Assembly (NCBI RefSeq): GCF_008000895.1
Contig: NZ_CP042823.1
Location: forward strand, 5,540,501 to 5,604,500
Reading direction: 5' to 3'
DNA length: 64,000 nt
DNA from: Methylobacterium sp. WL1
GTDB taxonomy: Bacteria; Pseudomonadota; Alphaproteobacteria; Rhizobiales; Beijerinckiaceae
Each line of letters starts with the position of its first letter. Positions within the stretch are counted from its first letter, which is position 1. A program made the position numbers and the translations under genes. Below, piece after piece: positions 48,234-57,551 of this stretch. The notes below the pieces were generated by a model. It was not told the DNA's origin and made no database searches. It worked only from the letters and a program-made list of their open reading frames with translations.

Positions 48234-51200
48234 TCAGCGCTTCCCGCCGTCGCCGGCTTCGAGTTGCGCCTTGAGCGCCGCCAGCTTGGCGAAGGGCGAA
48301 TCCGGATCCGGAGCCCGTTCGCGCCGCGGCGGACGCTGGTCGGGCCGCGGCGCCGCGTGGCGTTGCTCGGCGCTGCGCTGGTCGTCCCGGCGCTCGGGCC
48401 GGCCGCCCTCGAAGCGATCACGGCGAGGGGCCGCGGTCGCGTCCGGTGCGGGGACCGCCCTCGTTGCCGGGGCGCTCACCGCCTTCGGCCCGCCGGTGTT
48501 CGGGACGCCCGCCCTCCGGTCGGCCCGGACCCTGATGCTGACCCGGCTGCCCCGGCTGAGCGCCATCGCGTCCACGCCCCGCGCCCCGCGGGCGGTTCTG
48601 CGGCCGAGGATTGGCCGGCCGCTGATGGCGTTGCAGGCGCCACACCTCGATCAGCACCGGCTCCGCCGGGGTCTCACCCTCCACAGCCGCGGATTCGTTC
48701 CTGGCGGTCTCGGATACGGTCTCGTTCGCTTCCACCACCTCGTGAGTCTCGGTGGTCGGACGGGTCTCGGATTCGGGTGCCTCGGCGGCCTGCGCGGCTT
48801 CGGCTGGGATCGCTTCCACCTCGGATTGCGGTGCGTCAACCGCTTCCGGCAAGGCGTCGGCAGCAGCCTCGACGGGCTCAGCCTCCGCCATGGCTTCGGG
48901 AGCGGCTTCGGCTTCGGCTTCCGTTCCGGTCTCTGGAGCGGCGTCAGACTCAGCGTTTTCGGAGAGCGAAGTCTCCGCGACGGAGGCCTCCGCGGTCGCA
49001 GCCTGCGCTGAGGCGTCGGCCTCGTCTCCGGTCGACTCGCCGAGGGAGCCGGGATCGGTTTCGCCGGTCTCGCTTGCCGGTGCAGTTTCAGATGGTGGGG
49101 TCACGACGACCGGCGCAGTCGCGGCCGCTGGTACCAGCGGTACCGTGATCGCGGGTCCGGGGCGGGCCTCCAGCGAGTAACCCAGAGACTTCAGGATCGA
49201 GGCGAAATCCTCGCCCGAACAGCCGACCAGCGAGGTCATTCCGACCGTGGCCACGAAGGCATCACCGTCGGCCGTACCCTCCGGCGCCGCGCCCGGTGTG
49301 GTACCGGGGCGATAGGCGATCGCCGGCCGAATCAGGTCGGCCAGACGCTCGAGGATGTCGACCCGCACCGCCCGCTCACCGCTGACACGGAAGCCGGCCG
49401 CCCGGTAGAGGCCCTTGGCGATCTCGCGATCGACCTTGATCGAGGTCCGGCCCGAGCCCGCGAGATGCGCGATCTCGTCCAGGCCGCGCTGGTCGAGGCC
49501 ACCGTTGCGGAGGGCCCACAGCTGTGCCGCAAGCGTCCGCGGCGCCGGCTTCAGCAGGGCCGGCAGGAAGATGTGGTAGGCGCCGAATCGCACGCCGTGC
49601 CGGCGGAGCGCCCCGCGCCCCTCCTGGTCCAGGCTGCGCATCTCCTGGGCGACCTTGGAGCGTTCCAACACGCCCAGAGCCTCGACCACCTGATAGCCGA
49701 TACCCTTGGCGAGGCCGGTGAGGTCGCCGGCGGTCTCGAGTTCCATCAGCGGGCCGAGCAGGCGCACGATCATGGCCTTGAGCCAGGCATCGAGGCGCGC
49801 CTCGACCTTCTCGCGATGGGCGCCGGTCAGGCTGTCGTCGGCCAGCAGCCGAATCTGCGGCGCGAACAGCTTCTCGCCGGGGGTCAGCTTCGCCACCGGG
49901 GCACCGGTCCAGCGAATCATCCCGTCATGCGCGAGCACGAGGGTGGAATCGGCTGTCGCCGCGAAGCGGTCGGCCCGGGCCTCGATCTCCCCGGAGAGCG
50001 CCTTCTCGGCGGCACTCCTCAGAGTTTTGGCCTCGTGCCCCTCTGCGCTGGCATCCGGAACAAATAAAAATCCATGCAGGTGACCGACATGCTGACCCTC
50101 GACGGTGACATCACCGTCGGCGGAAATTTGGGCTTCGAGCATCGTGTTCTCTCTCAGGCGCCGCATCAGGACGCTTGTGCGCCGGTCGACGAAGCGGCTC
50201 GCGAGGCGTTCGTGCAGGGCGTCTGACAGCCTGTCCTCTACCCGACGTGTCTCGCCCTGCCAATGTTCAGGGTCGCGCAGCCAATCGGGGCGGTTGGCCA
50301 CGAACGTCCAGGTGCGTCCCTGGGCGATCCGCCGGGACAGCGTATCGATGTCGCCGTCGGTGCGATCGATCATCGCCATCTGCTCGGCGAACCACGTGTC
50401 GGGGATGCGTCCGGCCATGCCCTTCATGAGAAAACGGTAGAGCTGGGCCACGAGGTCGGCATGCACCTGCGGGTGGACCTTGCGGTAATCCGGAACGCCG
50501 CAGACGTCCCAGAGCCGCCGCACGGTGGAAGCGCTCCGCGCCATGTCGCGGATATCGTCCTCGCGCATCAGGATCTCGAGGGCCTGCTGGTCCTGGCCCA
50601 TCGGCGCCCGGGTCAGACCTGACTCGCGCGGATGCTCGTCGAGGCTCGCCTGGAGCGCCTCCAGGGTGCCGAAGCTGAGGTCAGGGTTGCGCCATTGCAG
50701 GATGCGCAGCGGGTCGAAGTCGTGATTCTCCAACCGCTCGACCATCTCGGGCTCAAAGGGCGGGCAGCGCCCCGTGGAGCCGAAGGTCCCGTCCGAGAGA
50801 TGGCGTCCTGCGCGGCCGGCGATCTGGCCCATCTCGGCGGGCGTCAGCTTGCGAAACCGGGTGCCGTCGTATTTCCAGTTCGCCGCGAAGGCGACATGGT
50901 CGACATCGAGGTTGAGCCCCATCCCGACCGCGTCGGTGGCCACGAGGTAGTCGACGTCCCCGGCCTGGTACATCTCGACCTGGGCATTGCGGGTCCTGGG
51001 CGACAACGCCCCAAGCACCACCGCGGCACCCCCGCGCTGGCGTCGGATCAGCTCTGCGATGGCGTAGACCTCCTCGGCCGAGAAGGCGACGATCGCGGTG
51101 CGCCGGGGCAGGCGCGACAGCCGCTTCTCCCCCGCGAAGGTGAGCTTCGATAGCCGCGGCCGAGTCGTGGTGTGGACGTTCGGAAGCAGTGCCTGGACCA

Positions 51201-51684
51201 GCGGCAGCATGGTCGAGGAGCCGATCAGCAGCGTCTCCTCACGGCCGCGCACGTAGAGCAGGCGGTCGGTGAAGACGTGGCCGCGATCCATGTCGGCTGC
51301 GAGCTGGATCTCGTCGATGGCGACGTAGGCCACGTCGAGGTCGCGCGGCATCGCCTCGATCGTGCAGATCCAGTAGCGCGGCCGGTCTGGCTTGATCTTC
51401 TCTTCTCCGGTCACGAGGGCGACCTTCTCGGGGCCGACCTTGGCGACCACGCGCAGGTACACCTCCCGGGCGAGCAGCCGCAGGGGCAACCCGATCATGC
51501 CGGTCGGGTGCGCAAGCATCCGCTCGATCGCGAGATGCGTCTTGCCGGTGTTGGTCGGTCCGAGGACCGCCGTCACGCCGCGGGCACGGGCGTCGCGCGG
51601 CAGGGACCGGCGGGGGAGGGGGCGGAGCGGCGCGTCGATGGTCGGCGGTTCCTTCGGACGGGAAGGCCGGCGCGGCGCCGTCAT
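48234..51684 (-). CDS. SUV3-like DEAD/DEAH RNA helicase, one frameshift near the C terminus
   Basis: ATG 51684 (MTAPRRPSRPKEPP). SUV3-type motifs: Walker A GPTNTGKT (42-49), TIEAMPRDLDVAYVAIDEIQ with DEIQ at 124-127, SSTMLPLVQALLP, motif V VATDAVGMGLNLDVDHVAFA and motif VI QIAGRAGRH. A large helicase-associated part is followed by a long Ala/Glu-rich disordered tail (about 48650-49100) and an RGG-like basic tail. As written the frame stops at 48418. One frame over it continues APRRDRFEGG and ends DPDSPFAKLAALKAQLEAGD at 48234, the conserved end in this family, so one base near 48458 is wrong. About 1150 residues. Mitochondrial SUV3 acts in RNA decay; the bacterial role is unsettled. Confidence 0.9.
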
Positions 51685-51718
51685 GGCGCGGGCTGGAGGT
51701 CTCGTACGGCCGGTCGCG

Positions 51719-52042
51719 TCAGGGACGATAGGGCCGCCTCGGTCCTCCCCCATATGGGATATCACCTGGGTCGCTGCCAACCTGCGGCATAATCAGCGGA
51801 TCGACCACGATCTGCATGGCCGGCGATCCAGGCTGGGGCGCGACGTCCGCGCAGAGGGTGTCGGGAACGGAGACCAATGGGCCATGCCGCGGCGGCCGGT
51901 GCTCGATCACCTGCGCCGACGAGAAGGCATCGCCGCCGCAGCCGGGATCGCCTGATCCGGCGCTCAGGGGCTGGGCCGCCGCCGGTCCGACGAGGGCCAC
52001 GGCCCCGACAATCAGGGTGACTTGAAAGCGGTGTAGGGCCAT
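51719..52042 (-). CDS. Secreted hypothetical protein (107 aa)
   Basis: A signal peptide (MALHRFQVTLIVGAVALVGP, cleavage after AAA or AQ) is followed by a mature part with two pairs of well-separated cysteines (GCGG, DTLCADV) and IVVDPLIMPQVGSDPGDIPY. No family recognised. Same strand as the helicase, 34 bases upstream of it. Confidence 0.6.
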   Translation of the reverse strand: MALHRFQVTLIVGAVALVGPAAAQPLSAGSGDPGCGGDAFSSAQVIEHRPPRHGPLVSVPDTLCADVAPQPGSPAMQIVVDPLIMPQVGSDPGDIPYGGGPRRPYRP

Positions 52043-52873
52043 GGGCCGATCATCGTGGGAACATCAAAACAATTCGTGTGCGGCGGCCAGCCGGTTAGCA
52101 GGCCGCACAATCCCACCCATCCTGGAACGCCCTCGAAACGCCAGACCACAATCCTCAGCCGCGTTTCGAAGGCTGCAACTGATTCACTCGGGGACGGGAA
52201 CTCACGGATTCCAGGCCGGACACGCCAGGTCGCCCAGCCAAAGTGCGGGCAGATTCGAGACGCCCGGCAAGGAACAGCCAAGCCGTCAAAGCCATAGGGG
52301 CTAACCGGCAATGCACCAGCCACTACGATCAAATGATCAGGTCCAAGCAGGCTGATTTTATCGATAAATATTTTCAAATTTATAATTATAGTCCCGAGAT
52401 ATGCAGGTATTAAGTGTGATATGAGTTCTCAATAGCGCCATCTGAGCTGTGACTTTAAGATAAAATTTCATCCTATTCGGCTTCGCGCGCCGATGTCGAT
52501 AAACAGGGCGCTATTCGAAATGGGAACGATCCGTGCGCAAATCGTGAATGCCGCGGCTGACATTTCCGCGCCTTGATCGAACCGCGGAAAAGAGTGGCAC
52601 ACCCTTCCGACATGCATAGATTATCGATTGAATAGATGCCGCCGAGCGGCCAATGGTGAGCATAGGGCTCATTATACAAATACGACAGAATTTTATCCGC
52701 AATTTGTTCGAATGAAGGCCTGCCAGAGCCACCGGAGCGCGCAAGCGCTGCCGGAATTATACGCGCTTCCGCTTTAGATGGGCGTGCTCTATTAATGAAA
52801 CGCTATATTTCTCGCTCTGTGGCGAGTGTGCTGGGTTCATAGGTGGATCGAGCTTTGAATTCTAAAATCTAAG
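52043..52873. other. AT-richer intergenic region upstream of the glycosyltransferase
   Basis: 831 bases. From about 52350 the sequence is clearly less GC-rich than the window, with runs such as TTTATCGATAAATATTTTC. No complete gene is convincing; open frames at 52012-52377 and 52473-52744 on the minus strand have no recognisable motif. It is probably foreign DNA or gene remnants bordering the glycosyltransferase. Confidence 0.4.
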
Positions 52874-53905
52874 ATGTCGAGGCCGGCGGGAATGGGTACT
52901 GCAGGAAAAACTGTTTCGGTCGTTATAGCCACCTATAACGGCTCGGCGTTTATCCGCGAGCAGCTTGAAAGCGTCATCAATCAAACCATCAAGCCGATTG
53001 AGATTATCGTCGCCGATGACGGGTCGAGCGACGAAACGCTAGATATCGTCAGGTCGATTGCGGCTCGTTCGGCGGTGGCCATCAAAATCACGGTCAACGA
53101 CATCAATCTCGGATTTCGCGACAATTTTCTGATGGCGGCGTTGTCGGCCAAAGGGGACTTCGTAGCCTTCTGTGACCAGGATGATATTTGGGATCTGGAG
53201 AAACTTGCTTGCGCAGCGCACCATTTTGACAACAAGAATATTTCGTTGATCGTTCACGCCGCTTCAAGTCTCGATCAAGCAACTGGTAAGCTGGTAAAAT
53301 TTACTCAGGGCATCGAGCGCACGGGAGTGAAGCCGCCGCTGAGCTACGATCCCTGGCTGACATTCTTCGGCTTCTCCATCGTGTTTCGTCGGGAATTGTT
53401 GAGCCTAGCCAATATCGAAGGCCGATTCCGCGACTTCATAGTCCCCAAAGAAAAGATTGCACACGACAGATGGATCGTTTTTCTCGGCCAAGTCGTGGGC
53501 GAGACTGCCGAGTTCGATAAGCCGCTCGTGACGTACCGCCAACATTCGACAAATCTATTTGGCGATGGCCGACGCAGTCAAAAAACGAGAGGCTACGACC
53601 CAATCAAAGAATTCGACGATTATATCTCTGCGACCGCCGATATGGTCGAAGTGATCCGCAATCTCCCAACTGAGACCGAGGTCACCTTTCCGCTTTTCGA
53701 CCGCAGGAAAGCGATCGATTTTTTCCAACGGGCACTTCATCAGCTCGAGCAGCGCAAGCGGGTTTACATCTCGCGCAACAGGCGCCGGGGTTTGTTGGCC
53801 GTGGTCGGTAACATCCGATCGGGGGTTTACCGGTCCGTCCACCGCGATGACATTCGATGGCGCTCGATCGCACGCGATCTCAAGTACTGCGCGATACGGT
53901 CGTAG
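52874..53905 (+). CDS. Family 2 (GT-A) glycosyltransferase
   Basis: 343 residues. GT2 motifs: VSVVIATYNGSAFIREQLES, VADDGSSDETL (48-58), and the metal-binding DQDD at 101-104 (AFCDQDDIWDLEK), which in the rhamnosyltransferase-like group replaces the DXD. A later KIAHDRWIVFLGQVVG and TYRQHSTNLFG fit the same group. Its codon use is visibly less GC-rich than that of the neighbours, pointing to horizontal transfer. It probably builds a surface polysaccharide at the inner membrane; donor and acceptor are unknown. No other polysaccharide gene is nearby. Confidence 0.9.
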   Translation: MSRPAGMGTAGKTVSVVIATYNGSAFIREQLESVINQTIKPIEIIVADDGSSDETLDIVRSIAARSAVAIKITVNDINLGFRDNFLMAALSAKGDFVAFCDQDDIWDLEKLACAAHHFDNKNISLIVHAASSLDQATGKLVKFTQGIERTGVKPPLSYDPWLTFFGFSIVFRRELLSLANIEGRFRDFIVPKEKIAHDRWIVFLGQVVGETAEFDKPLVTYRQHSTNLFGDGRRSQKTRGYDPIKEFDDYISATADMVEVIRNLPTETEVTFPLFDRRKAIDFFQRALHQLEQRKRVYISRNRRRGLLAVVGNIRSGVYRSVHRDDIRWRSIARDLKYCAIRS

Positions 53906-53927
53906 GCGGCGCTGCCGGACCCGCGGG

Positions 53928-54554
53928 TTACGGCAGCACCGCGGGCAATCCTAAATAGCCGAACACCGCGCGCAGGACCCGATGTTCGAGCGCATCGCCG
54001 GCCTGCTCGCCCCGCTCCCCGGCGGCATCCACCATGCCCCGCACAAGCGCGAACAGGTCGCCCGCGGCAATCTCGATCGCGACGGGCGGTCCGGGTTCGA
54101 GGCGTGCCAGCAGGGTCAGGAACGCGTCCGAGATCGCCCGGTGGACCGCGTCAAGGCTGTCGGCCGGCTGGAGCCGGTTCTCTTCGCGGTCGAGCAGCAA
54201 CGCGAGACGTGGCCGGGACATCTGATGGGCGACGGCCGCCTGCACAATGCGTTGCAGTCCGAGTTCCGGCGTCGCCGCCTCGGCCGCGGCGTGCACCGCG
54301 GCGATCAGCAGGCCGGTCTCCCGCGCGACCAGGGCCGCGGTCAGCGCATCCTTGCCGGGGAAGTACTGGTAGACCGACCCGACCGAGACGCCGGCCCGCT
54401 CGGCCACGGCATTGGTCGTGTAGCCGGCCAGCCCGCGCTCCTCCAGAACGCGAGCCGCGCCTTCGAGGATCGTCCGCACCGTCTCGGCAGACCGCGATTG
54501 TTCCGGGTTTTTCCGGGGCTTGAGCAGCGGCCCGCGCGCCGTCCGGGCGGTCAT
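53928..54554 (-). CDS. TetR/AcrR family transcriptional regulator
   Basis: 208 residues from ATG 54554. The N-terminal helix-turn-helix is typical: ILEGAARVLEERGLAGYTTN, VAERAGVSVGSVYQYFPGKD. The ligand domain ends VLRAVFGYLGLPAVLP. It is divergent from the darcynin-type gene with 75 bases between starts, so this gene is its likely target; the effector is unknown. The frame is open far upstream but without TetR character. Confidence 0.9.
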   Translation of the reverse strand: MTARTARGPLLKPRKNPEQSRSAETVRTILEGAARVLEERGLAGYTTNAVAERAGVSVGSVYQYFPGKDALTAALVARETGLLIAAVHAAAEAATPELGLQRIVQAAVAHQMSRPRLALLLDREENRLQPADSLDAVHRAISDAFLTLLARLEPGPPVAIEIAAGDLFALVRGMVDAAGERGEQAGDALEHRVLRAVFGYLGLPAVLP

Positions 54555-54629
54555 GAACGCGAGTTCGCCGCTGAGCCGCCCGGGGGCATCATCGCCGCGT
54601 CCCAACCGACCCGCGGAATGAAAGAACGC

Positions 54630-54986
54630 ATGTCCCACCCGACCTTCAACCCCAAACTCACCGTCTTCATGCTGGTGAAGACCTCGCCCGAATGGCTCGC
54701 GATGTCGATCGACGATCGCTTCGCCCGGTTGCGCGAGGTGTTCGAGCCGATCCTGCGCCGCCACGCGGATTCCGTGACGCTGCGCTTCTACGACGCCGAA
54801 TTCTACACGGCCCGCTTCACGGATCTCTGGGTCTGGGAGGCCAGCGAGCATCATGCCTACGAAAGCGTCGTCGAAGCCTTGCGCGAGACGCCGTTCTGGG
54901 ACCGGTGGTTCACGATCGTCGAGATCATCCCGGCGGTGGAGAACGCCTATGCGACCCATTACGACTGGGCGCCCCTGGCCGCGTGA
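54630..54986 (+). CDS. Darcynin-family protein
   Basis: 118 residues from ATG 54630, with an alternative ATG at 54618. NPKLTVFMLVKTSPEWLAMS, HADSVTLRFYDAEFYTARFT and WDRWFTIVEIIPAVENAYAT match the small darcynin family, whose function is not established. The ferredoxin-like alpha-beta pattern resembles small oxygenase or dimeric barrel proteins. The neighbouring TetR gene is divergent; the DUF1330 gene, another dimeric-barrel-like small protein, converges 10 bases downstream. Confidence 0.75.
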   Translation: MSHPTFNPKLTVFMLVKTSPEWLAMSIDDRFARLREVFEPILRRHADSVTLRFYDAEFYTARFTDLWVWEASEHHAYESVVEALRETPFWDRWFTIVEIIPAVENAYATHYDWAPLAA

Positions 54987-54996
54987 GCGGGCAGCT

Positions 54997-55287
54997 TCAG
55001 TCGGCACCTTCGACAAGCACGACCTCGCCGATACCGGCGGGCAGGCGTTTCGCCTTGGCCGCCTGGTATTCCGGCGAGAAATAATAGGCCCGCGCGGCGT
55101 CGTAGGAATCGAATTCCAGCACGACGTTGCGCGGCCGGGCCTCGCCCTCCAGCGCCTCGCTACGTCCGCCCCGCACCAGGGGCTTGGCGCCGTGAAGCCG
55201 CATCGCCGCGGAGGCCATCTCGGCATAGGCCGCGTAGGTCTCCGGGTCGGTGACCGTCATCCGGACGATGATGTAGACCTTCGCCAT
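54997..55287 (-). CDS. DUF1330 family protein
   Basis: 96 residues from ATG 55287 (MAKVYIIVRMTVTDPETYAA). The family pattern is complete: AMRLHGAKPLVRGGRSEALE, RNVVLEFDSYDAARAYYFSP and EYQAAKAKRLPAG. This is a ferredoxin-like dimeric alpha/beta barrel of unknown function. Tail to tail with the darcynin gene. Confidence 0.92.
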   Translation of the reverse strand: MAKVYIIVRMTVTDPETYAAYAEMASAAMRLHGAKPLVRGGRSEALEGEARPRNVVLEFDSYDAARAYYFSPEYQAAKAKRLPAGIGEVVLVEGAD

Positions 55288-55368
55288 GGTCCTGCATCCT
55301 CTCTGCCGCGGGCGCACGGGGTGCCCGGAAAGAGGCCGCCGGTCAAAGATGGATCGCGGTGTTTGGCG

Positions 55369-56274
55369 CTATTGCCCGGGCAAACTCGCCTGCGCGACGC
55401 TCGCCCCGGCCGTCCCGGCGGCAGCGCCCTGGGTCCAGCGCGTCGCCTCGATGATGTTGGTACCGATGGTGGTGAGCACCGAGATGCGCAGCGGGACGAG
55501 CGCCCGCGTGCCTTCGACCGGGGCGAGCCAGACCGACATCTCGCGGTTGTCCTCCATGAACTTCACCCCGGGTCGATCCGGCCTGTGGCCGGCCACCGCC
55601 TGATAGCGGGCCGTGCAAACCAGAACCGGGCCGGCATAACCGGGTTTCTGCACCGCGCGGGTCTCGGCGTAGCTCAGCACCACGTTGAACCGGGTCGCAC
55701 CGTCGAACACCGGCAGGCTACGGTTGCAATTGGCTGGATCGAGCAACTCGCCCCGGCCCTGTGCTGGCATCAGCAGAGCGCTCACCGGATCCATGATGCC
55801 GCGCTTGTGGTCGGCCGTGATCGGCACCCGGTCCTGCATGTCGACGAGGGGGGGCGTGATCTCGGCCTGCACGACGTTGCCGTGCGCCAGCGCCATGCGC
55901 ACCGCGATCCCGGAACTCGCCGTGTGCGTGGCGATCGAGAACGCGCCGGGCTGCGGCGCCGCCGAGAAGATGCCTGACGCCCGGGCCGAGCCCCTGCCGC
56001 CGGTGATCGCCCCGACCAGCCCGGTCAGCGTCGCGGAGACATCCATCAGGTAATGGTCGCGCTCGAAGCTGCCGGCGAGCCGGGCGGTGCCGATCGGCAG
56101 GCCCGCGAGGTTGATGCTGTAATCGACCGTCACCGTGGCGGGGGCGGCTGCGGCGTTCCGCTTCGCGCGCCGGGCGGCTTCGGCCGGGGCACCGAGCGTC
56201 GCGACGGCGAGCACGGTCCCGAGAATGCGCATCGTCAGCGGCTTGATCGTCCGACGGACAGGCGTGGCGCTCAT
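55369..56274 (-). CDS. DUF3108 periplasmic protein
   Basis: 301 residues. The N-terminal signal sequence (MRILGTVLAVATLGAPAEA after a second in-frame ATG) is followed by a beta-rich DUF3108 domain: VTVDYSINLAGLPIGTARLA, YLMDVSATLTGLVGAITGG, CNRSLPVFDGATRFNVVLSY and MSVWLAPVEGTRALVPLRIS. The family is exported and of unknown function. Divergent from rpmB, a typical Rhizobiales neighbour. Confidence 0.9.
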   Translation of the reverse strand: MSATPVRRTIKPLTMRILGTVLAVATLGAPAEAARRAKRNAAAAPATVTVDYSINLAGLPIGTARLAGSFERDHYLMDVSATLTGLVGAITGGRGSARASGIFSAAPQPGAFSIATHTASSGIAVRMALAHGNVVQAEITPPLVDMQDRVPITADHKRGIMDPVSALLMPAQGRGELLDPANCNRSLPVFDGATRFNVVLSYAETRAVQKPGYAGPVLVCTARYQAVAGHRPDRPGVKFMEDNREMSVWLAPVEGTRALVPLRISVLTTIGTNIIEATRWTQGAAAGTAGASVAQASLPGQ

Positions 56275-56615
56275 GATCCGGATCGCATCCCAGGGGAACT
56301 TGGGCCAAGGGTGCCGCGCGGGACGATCCCGTACGACAGGCTCTCGACGCTCGGTGCAGGCGAGGCGCTGGCCTTCTTCGAGCAGATGCCTGTTATATCC
56401 CGGCCTCGTGGTTAACAGACCGTTGGGCGGCCGCCCCGGACATGTCCAGGCGGTACGGAGCTTGACGCAACGGGTGCAGGTCGCCTATAGGCTCGCGCCT
56501 TCAACGGGACTCCGCTGGACCTGGAATACGTATCGGGCGACGCCCGCTGCGACGATGATCGCGCCGCTTGCGATCGGGTCTTCTCAGGCGGAACGAGACG
56601 GGAATTTTAGTCATC
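56275..56615. other. Divergent promoter region DUF3108 / rpmB
   Basis: 341 bases between divergent starts. The rpmB promoter candidate at 56462-56491 is the only strong signal. The 125-base leader between that promoter and rpmB was read for an L28-type autoregulatory structure; none was evident. Confidence 0.4.
56462..56491 (+). promoter_or_regulatory. Sigma-70 promoter of rpmB
   Basis: TTGACG at 56462-56467, then 17 bases, then CTATAG (56485-56490; TATAGG at spacing 18). This is an excellent match to the alphaproteobacterial housekeeping consensus and faces rpmB. Confidence 0.7.
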
Positions 56616-56918
56616 ATGGCGCGCCGCTGCGAACTCACCGGCAAGGCCGTTCAGGTCGGCCACCTCGTGAGCCACTCGAACCACAAGACCAAGTGCCGGT
56701 TCCTGCCGAACCTGTGCAATGTCACGCTCCAGTCGGACGCGCTCGGCAAGCGGGTGCGCCTGCGCATCACCGCGCACGCTCTGCGCTCGGTGGAGCACCG
56801 CGGCGGCCTCGACGCTTTCCTGGTTAAGGCCGGCGAGGGCGACCTGTCGCAGACCGCCCGCCTGCTGAAGCGCGAGATCCACAAGAAGCTCGCCGAGACC
56901 ACGGCCGTCGCGGCCTGA
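56616..56918 (+). CDS. rpmB: 50S ribosomal protein L28
   Basis: 100 residues. [60 protein letters not shown] are typical of alphaproteobacterial L28, including the C-terminal extension ([18 protein letters not shown]). Monocistronic, with its own promoter and terminator. Confidence 0.98.
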   Translation: MARRCELTGKAVQVGHLVSHSNHKTKCRFLPNLCNVTLQSDALGKRVRLRITAHALRSVEHRGGLDAFLVKAGEGDLSQTARLLKREIHKKLAETTAVAA

Positions 56919-56953
56919 TTTCAGGCGCGCTGCGCCTTTCACCGATCGGACGA

Positions 56954-56992
56954 CATAAACCGCCGCGGCAGGCCATGCTGCGGCGGTTTATG
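56954..56992. terminator. Bidirectional hairpin terminator after rpmB
   Basis: CATAAACCGCCGC and GCGGCGGTTTATG are perfectly complementary over 13 bases and enclose GGCAGGCCATGCT with a further short pairing. The TTTAT end provides a short U-rich tail. It lies between convergent rpmB and marR. Confidence 0.7.
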
Positions 56993-57017
56993 CTTGCCTG
57001 CGCGGGGGCGTCATCGC

Positions 57018-57470
57018 CTATCCGGGTGCCCGCGCGATTCGTGTCAGCCATTGGCGGATCTCCGTCTGCTGCGTGGGCGTAAGGTCGTTCAGCATCTCGG
57101 CCTCCAGCGCGTAGACGTGCCGCTTGGCGGCTTCGAGCATCGCCTCACCGGCCGCGGTCAGCGTCAGGGTCTGGATGCGGCCGTGGACCCGGTGCCGCTC
57201 CCGTACGACGAGGCCGGCCTTCAGCAGATTCGCAACGATGACGCTCATGGTCTGCGGCGTCACGAGTGCGAGGCGGGCGAGATCCGCGCTGCTATGGCCT
57301 GGATAAGCAGCCAAGATCGTCAGGACTGAAAACTGCGGCAGCGTCAGGCAGATGCCGCTCAACCGCTGCTCGACACGCTGCCTGTGTGCGTGGGCCGCCT
57401 GCCGCAAGAGGTAGCCGAGATGCCCATCGAGGCCGCGCTTGCCTTCGCCTGCCCGCGGCAGCTCACCCAT
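57018..57470 (-). CDS. MarR family transcriptional regulator
   Basis: 150 residues. Winged helix: LTLPQFSVLTILAAYPGHSS, DLARLALVTPQTMSVIVANL, KAGLVVRERHRVHGRIQTLT (wing), then the dimerisation helices. It carries one cysteine (C41), not at the OhrR position. It is divergent from the AhpD-like gene with palindromes between, so it probably represses that gene. Confidence 0.92.
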   Translation of the reverse strand: MGELPRAGEGKRGLDGHLGYLLRQAAHAHRQRVEQRLSGICLTLPQFSVLTILAAYPGHSSADLARLALVTPQTMSVIVANLLKAGLVVRERHRVHGRIQTLTLTAAGEAMLEAAKRHVYALEAEMLNDLTPTQQTEIRQWLTRIARAPG

Positions 57471-57489
57471 GACCCAGCCTCTTGGCGCT

Positions 57490-57531
57490 TATCAGAGTTC
57501 TGATATGTTGTTCGTGCGCTGATTTTAGCGC
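57490..57531. promoter_or_regulatory. Palindromic operators in the marR / AhpD-like divergent promoter
   Basis: TATCAGA-GT-TCTGATA (57490-57505) is a perfect 16-bp dyad typical of MarR sites. GCGCT-N6-AGCGC (57516-57531) is a second, weaker dyad. They fill the 81-bp gap between the divergent start codons. Confidence 0.65.
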
Positions 57532-57551
57532 GAATGGTGGGAGGGCGCACG

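Noticed and set aside
52012..52377. A 121-residue minus-strand open frame starting MKIFIDKISLLGPDHLIVV
   Set aside because: The start looks protein-like but the rest shows no family signal; the frame overlaps the signal peptide of the 51719-52042 gene, and comparable frames exist on the other strand.
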